From positions 1-64,000 of the forward strand of contig DASYNF010000055.1 in NCBI GenBank assembly GCA_036008685.1: a stretch of DNA of 64,000 bases, read 5' to 3'. How positions within the stretch are numbered: position 1 is the stretch's first letter; each line of letters begins with the position of its first letter. Positions 59,518 through 64,000 of this stretch are shown here, one piece after another. The position numbers and the translations under genes were made by a program. This stretch comes from Actinomadura_C sp036008685. Lineage in GTDB: Bacteria > Actinomycetota > Actinomycetes > Streptosporangiales > Streptosporangiaceae. Under the pieces are notes generated by a model. That model saw nothing but the letters and a program-made list of their open reading frames with translations. It was not told the DNA's origin and did not search any database.

Positions 59518-59859
59518 TCATGTGACCCAGCCGTTGGACCGTGCCCGGTGGAGCTCCTGGTGGGCCTCGGGTGTGTCGAGCATCTCCAGGCCTCTGATCG
59601 CCCAGAACCGCAGCGACTCGTCATCGCTTTCCAGCCGGTCTGCCAGTACGCCGAGGGCGCGCGGAGATCGCGCCTCGGAGATGAGCTCCAACAGCAGGCA
59701 GCGCAGTCCGTGGTCCTCTCGTTCTCTGCCGAACTCGGCGATGAGATCGTCCACGTACGCGTCCGCGTGCTCGCGCAGGAAGTCGAATCCGTTTTCCCTG
59801 AGCTCGGGATCCCGGCTCCGCATCGACTGCAGCGCTCGTGCGAAACGCTGATGCGCCAT
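59518..59859 (-). CDS. HEAT-repeat protein
   Basis: This 113-residue, mostly helical protein has two or three HEAT-like repeats (LRCLLLELISEARSPRALGV, LADRLESDDESLRFWAIRGL). No catalytic motif is visible. It is probably a protein-interaction adaptor in the cytosol. The ATG at 59859 has GAGGACG upstream; the longer frame upstream of it is Arg/Pro-rich and not conserved-looking. Confidence 0.75.
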   Translation of the reverse strand: MAHQRFARALQSMRSRDPELRENGFDFLREHADAYVDDLIAEFGREREDHGLRCLLLELISEARSPRALGVLADRLESDDESLRFWAIRGLEMLDTPEAHQELHRARSNGWVT

Positions 59860-60169
59860 CAGGTCGTCCTCATTGTGAAGCGGTCGCGCAGCCGGCTCGG
59901 GACGGGGCCTCCCGCACCGGCCGGCGGCTCGTCCGATTCGGCGCGTACGGTCGGGGGGAGAGCGGCCGTCGTGGCCGGCTCGGCCCATGGAGGGGCCATG
60001 CCCTCGCCGGGGGGCGTGTGCTGCATACCCCTAGTCTCCTGTACTCCGCGCCGACTGGATCGATCTTGCGTAAGGTCCGTACGCCTACCCGCGGACCGGA
60101 CACGGCCTGGTCTGCGGGGCGTGGGCAGGCGGCCGGCCGGCCTCGGCACCAACGGCGCTCACGGCCTGT
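59860..60169. other. Intergenic region holding an inverted fragment of the next gene
   Basis: No gene is supported. Positions 60130-60157 are an exact inverted copy of 60271-60298 in the HATPase gene. A small palindrome GCGTA-N7-TACGC is at 60068-60084. Confidence 0.5.
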
Positions 60170-60298
60170 TCACCGGTCGAGCACCAGGTAGATCCGGATG
60201 CTGGTGCCGCGCGGTGAGGTGTGGGTGCGAACCAGGTCGGCGATGTGGTTGACCAGCAGCAGGCCGCGGCCGCCGTTGGTGCCGAGGCCGGCCGGCCG
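60130..60298. repeat. Inverted 28-bp repeat, one arm inside the HATPase gene
   Basis: The arms 60130-60157 and 60271-60298 are exact reverse complements. The coding arm specifies the ATP-binding G box (RRPAGLGTNGGRG on minus). The other arm, read on plus, gives RRPAGLGTNGAHGL, so it continues as a diverged homologue. Confidence 0.75.
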
Positions 60299-61096
60299 GC
60301 GACCGGCCAGTGGATCGCTGAGATGGCCGGCATCACTGATCTCGCACACCAGGTGCCGGTCGTCCGCCCACACGCGCAGGGTCCCCTGGTCGCCTCCGTG
60401 CACGATGGAGTTGGCGGCCAGTTCGTTGACGGCCAGTTCCAGCTCGGGCAGCCGGTCGTCCGCCAGTCCGAGCCGGGCGGCATGGTGGACGGTGAAGCTC
60501 CGGACCTCGGCCAGGTTGCCGTCGTCGAAGAGGAGTACGGCCGCGAACGGGGCGTCGGTGTGCGGCCGGTTCCAGGTCTCGAGGATGGCCTCGGGCGCGA
60601 ACGCGCTGCTCGTACGCTCGCCGTCGTGGTCGATGAGGACCGGATGGGTGACGGCCGCGTCGTCGAGGACGTCCCTGCCGAGCTCGTCGGCGTCGTAGGG
60701 GCACAGGATGGTGACGTTCCGGCCGGCGAACGCCAGATTGATCAGCGCCTCGTGCTGCACACAGGCCGGGTATTCCAACTCCGACCGGCCGGCCCAGATG
60801 GGCTCGCCGATGATCCGCACCCGGCCGGCGGGCTGGGCGTCGGCGAAGGCACGCAGTATCCCGGGGATGATCCAGCCGGGATTACGGCCCGTGACCGTCA
60901 TGTCGATGAACCGTACCCGGCGCGCCGAGGCACCCAGGTGGGTGCGCAGCAGCTTCAACCGGGGTCCTGGAACCGCGACCGCCACCGGCTCGCCGGCGGC
61001 CAGGCCTTCCCGTACGAACGGCAGCGTACCGGCCAGGAACTCATTCTCGCCGCGATACAGCAGCGCCGGATGAGAGAACACTCTCGGACCGGTCAC
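60170..61096 (-). CDS. MEDS-domain sensor with anti-sigma-type HATPase
   Basis: This 308-residue protein has an N-terminal MEDS (DcmR-like) sensory domain at ~5-165 (HPALLYRGENEFLAGTLPFV, WIIPGILRAFADAQPAGRVR, ILCPYDADEL) and a C-terminal HATPase_c_2 kinase domain at ~190-305 (ELELAVNELAANSIVHGG, ISDAGHLSDPLAGRRPAGLG, NHIADLVRTHTSPRGTSIRI). It is typical of RsbW-like regulators that control a sigma factor by phosphorylating or binding a STAS protein. A STAS protein is encoded divergently at 61316. A TATAAT is at 61167-61172 on the minus strand. Confidence 0.88.
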   Translation of the reverse strand: MTGPRVFSHPALLYRGENEFLAGTLPFVREGLAAGEPVAVAVPGPRLKLLRTHLGASARRVRFIDMTVTGRNPGWIIPGILRAFADAQPAGRVRIIGEPIWAGRSELEYPACVQHEALINLAFAGRNVTILCPYDADELGRDVLDDAAVTHPVLIDHDGERTSSAFAPEAILETWNRPHTDAPFAAVLLFDDGNLAEVRSFTVHHAARLGLADDRLPELELAVNELAANSIVHGGDQGTLRVWADDRHLVCEISDAGHLSDPLAGRRPAGLGTNGGRGLLLVNHIADLVRTHTSPRGTSIRIYLVLDR

Positions 61097-61166
61097 CCCT
61101 GTCTCACCTCTATATCAGCTGTCAGGGAAACGGCCCTTTCAGAGTATCTCACGCCACCGGCGGTGG

Positions 61167-61172
61167 ATTATA
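61167..61172 (-). promoter_or_regulatory. Consensus -10 (TATAAT) for MEDS-HATPase gene
   Basis: A perfect TATAAT on the minus strand, ~70 bp upstream of the ATG. No matching -35 is evident. Confidence 0.35.
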
Positions 61173-61315
61173 CAGGATGTCGGCTTTATGGCCACCGAAC
61201 CGACCACGTCGTCCCTACTATCGGCGATGACCGGCCGTGGTCCGTCACGGGATGGGAAATGGCAATGTAGGAGTTGAAGCGCCGTAGACTTCTCGAGGGG
61301 TTAGGAGCATCCAGC

Positions 61316-61684
61316 ATGAAGAGCTTGGAGCTGTCGAGCACAGAACGTGACGGCTGCCTCGTCGTGACCGTCCGCGGCGATCTGGACGCCAGCGCGCGTC
61401 AGAAGCTCGATGGTTACCTTGCCGAGGCCGGCCGGGGCACATCCCAGCTGGTCGTCGACCTGTCCGAGGTCACCTTCCTGGACACCGCCGGCCTGGCCGT
61501 GCTGACACGGCACTGGCGGACCCTTGACCGGACCGGCGGCTCCTTGATCCTCGCAGGCGCCCGGTACAAGACCGCGCGAGCCCTCTGGATCACCGGCCTG
61601 GCCGAACGCCTGCCGCTCGCCGAGGACGTGGAGCACGCCATCGCCGTCACGCGGACCGATCCGGAATCACCGACCGGATCCTGA
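61316..61684 (+). CDS. STAS-domain anti-sigma-factor antagonist
   Basis: This single-domain, 122-residue STAS protein of the SpoIIAA/RsbV type has LVVTVRGDLDASARQKLDGY and LVVDLSEVTFLDTAGLAVLT. The usual phosphorylatable Ser in the D-S-x-G turn is Thr here (LDTAG). The ATG at 61316 has TAGGAGCATCC upstream. It probably partners the neighbouring MEDS-HATPase protein in a partner-switch controlling an unlinked sigma factor. Confidence 0.88.
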   Translation: MKSLELSSTERDGCLVVTVRGDLDASARQKLDGYLAEAGRGTSQLVVDLSEVTFLDTAGLAVLTRHWRTLDRTGGSLILAGARYKTARALWITGLAERLPLAEDVEHAIAVTRTDPESPTGS

Positions 61685-61913
61685 GGTCCCGGTCCCGGAG
61701 GTCCCGTTCTCGGTGAGAACCGGACCATCACCGAGCATCCGGGCGCTGTCCGCCGCGAGTTCGGGCTCCTTGCCCCCCCGATGATCCGCCGCCGCGTAGG
61801 GACCGGGGTGGACTTTTCCGTTCCGGGTTGGGCAGGAAGCCACCGGAAGCCGTGTTCCGGGGGACCCCGCGCGACGGGTCCGTGCGACAGGGCCGGAGGG
61901 AGGGCCGGGGCCG

Positions 61914-62960
61914 GTGAGTGAACGTGAGGATCCGGGGCCGGGTCTGCGCCGCAGTGACCCGGAGGAGCCCGGCATCCGGAGACGCCGGTGCGGGCGCGGG
62001 TTCCGCTACTTCAATCCCGACGGCAGCCCCCTGCGCGATCCGGCCGAGATCGCCCGCGTCAAGGCACTGGTGATCCCGCCGGCCTGGACCGAGGTCTGGA
62101 TCTGCGCCTCACCGGACGGGCATATCCAAGCCGTCGGCGTGGACAAAGCGGGCCGCCGGCAATATCGATATCACGACGCGTGGCGGGAGTCGCGGGATCG
62201 GGAGAAGCACGACCGGATGCTGGACTTCGCCGCGGTGCTGCCCCTGATCAGGGACTCCGTGACGGAGCGGCTGGCGGACCGGGGCTTCGGCCGCGAGAGG
62301 GTGCTGGCCGCCGCCGTCCGCCTGCTCGACCTCGGCCTCTTCAGAGCGGGGGGTGAGGAGTATGCCGCGCAGAACCGTACGTACGGTCTCGCCACCGTGC
62401 ATCGCGAGCACGTGCACTGCTCCGGCGGCCAGATCCGCTTCGACTACGTCGCCAAGGGGTCCAAGCAGCGCGTCCAGGCCGTGGCAGAGGAGCGGGTCTG
62501 CAAGGTCGTCATCGGTCTCAAGCGGCGTCGCGACGACAACCCGGAGCTTCTCGCCTATCGGGACGGATCGGACTGGCATAACGTCCGCACCGACGACATC
62601 AACGGTTACATACGGGAGATCGCCGGTGGCGATTTCACCGCCAAGGACTTCCGGACCTGGCATGCCACAGTGCTCGCGGCCGTCGGGCTCGCCGTCTCCA
62701 CAGAGGCCGTCAACGGGTCCGCCGCCGCCCGCCGGCGCGCCGTGGCGCGAGTCGTCGCCGAGGTCGCCGACTATCTGGGGAACACCTCGGCCGTGGCGCG
62801 CGCCTCCTATATCGACCCGCAGATCGTAGATCTCTACGAGCGCGGGATCACCATAGACCGCGCGCTCACGCACCTCGGCGCCGAGACGGGGATCGGCGAA
62901 CTCGCCACTCAGGGCCAGGCCGAACAGACCGTACGCCGGCTCCTCCTGCGGCATCGATGA
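61914..62960 (+). CDS. DNA topoisomerase IB (poxvirus/bacterial type)
   Basis: This 348-residue enzyme relaxes supercoils through a 3'-phosphotyrosine. Family features are an N-terminal RRCGRGFRYFNPDGSPL, VIPPAWTEVWICASPDGHIQ and YHDAWRESRDREKHDRM. The catalytic elements are YGLATVHREHV, a Lys in FDYVAKGSKQ, KDFRTWHATVLAA (Arg-His), and the Tyr in RASYIDPQIVDLY. The GTG at 61914 has GGAGGG upstream. It probably helps with repair or recombination, as in Deinococcus and mycobacteria. Confidence 0.9.
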   Translation: MSEREDPGPGLRRSDPEEPGIRRRRCGRGFRYFNPDGSPLRDPAEIARVKALVIPPAWTEVWICASPDGHIQAVGVDKAGRRQYRYHDAWRESRDREKHDRMLDFAAVLPLIRDSVTERLADRGFGRERVLAAAVRLLDLGLFRAGGEEYAAQNRTYGLATVHREHVHCSGGQIRFDYVAKGSKQRVQAVAEERVCKVVIGLKRRRDDNPELLAYRDGSDWHNVRTDDINGYIREIAGGDFTAKDFRTWHATVLAAVGLAVSTEAVNGSAAARRRAVARVVAEVADYLGNTSAVARASYIDPQIVDLYERGITIDRALTHLGAETGIGELATQGQAEQTVRRLLLRHR

Positions 62961-63098
62961 TCTGTCAGCGTGGAAGAAGCCGAGGACCTGCCACCGCACC
63001 ACTTCAGCCGCAGGGCCGTTCGATAGGGGATATGGGCAAGGCGGAGGTCTCCTTTCGAAGGGCTCGTTTTATCGCGGTGTCCTGGGAACGACCGCAGG

Positions 63099-64000
63099 AT
63101 GGAAAGGGAATCTGTTCGGGCGAGGGTCCGGAGTGGGCTGAGTGCGAACGGCCGGGTCACGACGGCGTTGAAGGCCGGTTTCGCGGCGGTGTGCGCCTGG
63201 CTCGTCGGCCGGTATGTGGTCGGTCACGGCAACCCGTATTTCGCGCCGATCGCGGCGCTGGTCTCGGTGCACGCCACAGTGGTGCAGTCCCTCCGTGAAG
63301 GGGTGCGCTACGTCGCCTGTTTCGGCCTGGGGGTGCTGGTCGCGGCGGCGAGCGCCGAGATCCTGGGGCTCGGCCCGGTCTCGCTGGCGATCACGCTGGT
63401 CACCGGGACGTTGTTGGGCAGTTGGGCCAGGTTGGGGGGCAGGGACTCGAGGTGCCGTTCACCGCGACGTTCGTCCTCCTGCTGGGCGGCTCGGATCCCG
63501 AGGGCTTCGTCGCCGGTCGTCTGCTGGACGTCCTGGTCGGCGTGCCCATCGGGATCGGGGTCAACGCACTCCTCCTCGCACCGCTCCACGTCCAACCGGC
63601 GGCCGACGGCCTCCGCCGGATCGCCGGCGACACCGCCGACCTGTTCGATGACATGGCGGACGGACTGACCGAGAGATGGCCGCCGAAGAACCCCGACTGG
63701 AGCAAGCGCGGTCAAGCGCTCGACTCCGCGCTGCGTGAGGCCTTGCGTGCCATGTCCCACGCCGACGAGAGCCTCCGGCTCAATCCGCGTGGAGGGCTCC
63801 AGCAGGACACGCCGCGGCTCCTCGAACTGCTGTGGGATTGCTTCGCGGACGTTCGCGGGGGTGCTCAGAGCATCGCGCACAGCCTGAACGAGGCGACAGC
63901 GGACGAGGTGGCCCGGCCGGACGAACCCTCCTGGCTCGACGAGGGCTTTCGCGTCGATTACGCGGAGCTGCTCCGGAAGATCTCCCTGGTCATACGCCAC
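63099..64000 (+). pseudogene. FUSC/aromatic-acid-exporter-like gene, frameshifted, runs off window
   Basis: The N-terminal ~110 residues form several TM helices (TALKAGFAAVCAWLVGRYVV, FAPIAALVSVHATVVQSLRE, YVACFGLGVLVAAASAEILG) as in FUSC/ArAE proteins. At the G6 run 63434-63439 the frame is lost. One more G would give GLEVPFTATFVLLLGGSDPE, and the second frame continues open past 64000 with a cytosolic helical domain (RPDEPSWLDEGFRVDYAELL). The shift may be real or a homopolymer sequencing error. If intact, it would be an inner-membrane exporter. Confidence 0.7.

Noticed and set aside
60068..60097. Small palindromes after the HEAT gene region (GCGTA-N7-TACGC, GGTCCG/CGGACC)
   Set aside because: Short and overlapping; could be chance in 70% GC DNA.
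1..64000. CRISPR arrays, tRNA genes, rRNA, insertion sequences, integrases
   Set aside because: No regularly spaced repeats, no cloverleaf-like CCA or T-loop blocks, and no transposase or integrase motifs were seen on either strand.

Overview
The window is high-GC DNA with frequent GTG starts, ATGA/GTGA gene overlaps, an IdeR-type iron box, a cobalamin riboswitch in front of a class Ia ribonucleotide reductase, a DUF222/HNH gene and many two-component, Ser/Thr-kinase and anti-sigma-type regulators. This fits a soil actinomycete, most likely in or near the Streptosporangiaceae (family-level placement is inference). No rRNA, tRNA, CRISPR array, insertion sequence or prophage was recognised.

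Layout. 1-4.4 kb: the 3' end of an HNH gene, an aconitase, and a decayed MFS-SGNH fusion divergent from a TetR regulator. 5.3-12.4 kb: a catabolic block with an XRE-cupin regulator, an NCS1 permease, a PF04199 cyclase-family hydrolase, a guanidinobutyrase-like ureohydrolase, a GABA transaminase and an aldehyde dehydrogenase. These read as import of a cyclic or guanidino compound, ring opening, urea release, then GABA to succinate. 13.8-17.4 kb: a B12 riboswitch, then nrdA-nrdB. 17.5-23.8 kb: an APC transporter and an island of three glycosyltransferases. 24-26.4 kb: a carboxyethylornithine-synthase-like dehydrogenase and degenerate DNA. 26.5-31.6 kb: a zinc peptidase, an SDR, an SRPBCC protein behind a stress-sigma-like promoter, and an orphan histidine kinase. 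32-37.5 kb: a RecQ-like helicase and an iron ABC transporter behind two IdeR-type boxes. 37.5-42.1 kb: small proteins, a relic of aromatic catabolism, a Ser/Thr kinase with a WD40 propeller, and an SDR.

42.2-47.4 kb holds three ligase/amidotransferase genes: an EgtC-like protein, an AsnO-like protein and a GCS2/ATP-grasp fusion. They look like an uncharacterised amino-acid-conjugate or peptide pathway. 47.6-55.5 kb holds nine genes: a GT2, a DUF2064 protein, a methyltransferase, a membrane Mo-oxidoreductase, a 4-TM protein, a GT-C-like protein, a response regulator, a histidine kinase and a zinc-ribbon epimerase. Matching 11-bp-spaced direct repeats lie in both regulatory gaps, which suggests one regulon under its own two-component system. 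I consider this the best candidate for an undescribed system.

55.5-59.4 kb: an operon of a DUF2231 protein, a membrane protein, FolE and an FAD reductase, divergent from a cysteine-rich HTH regulator that looks leaderless. 59.5-64 kb: a HEAT-repeat protein, a MEDS-HATPase regulator followed by an inverted copy of its own ATP-binding segment, a STAS protein, topoisomerase IB, and a frameshifted FUSC-type gene running off the window. Decay by deletion recurs in the MFS-SGNH fusion, the aromatic relic and the LysR remnant.
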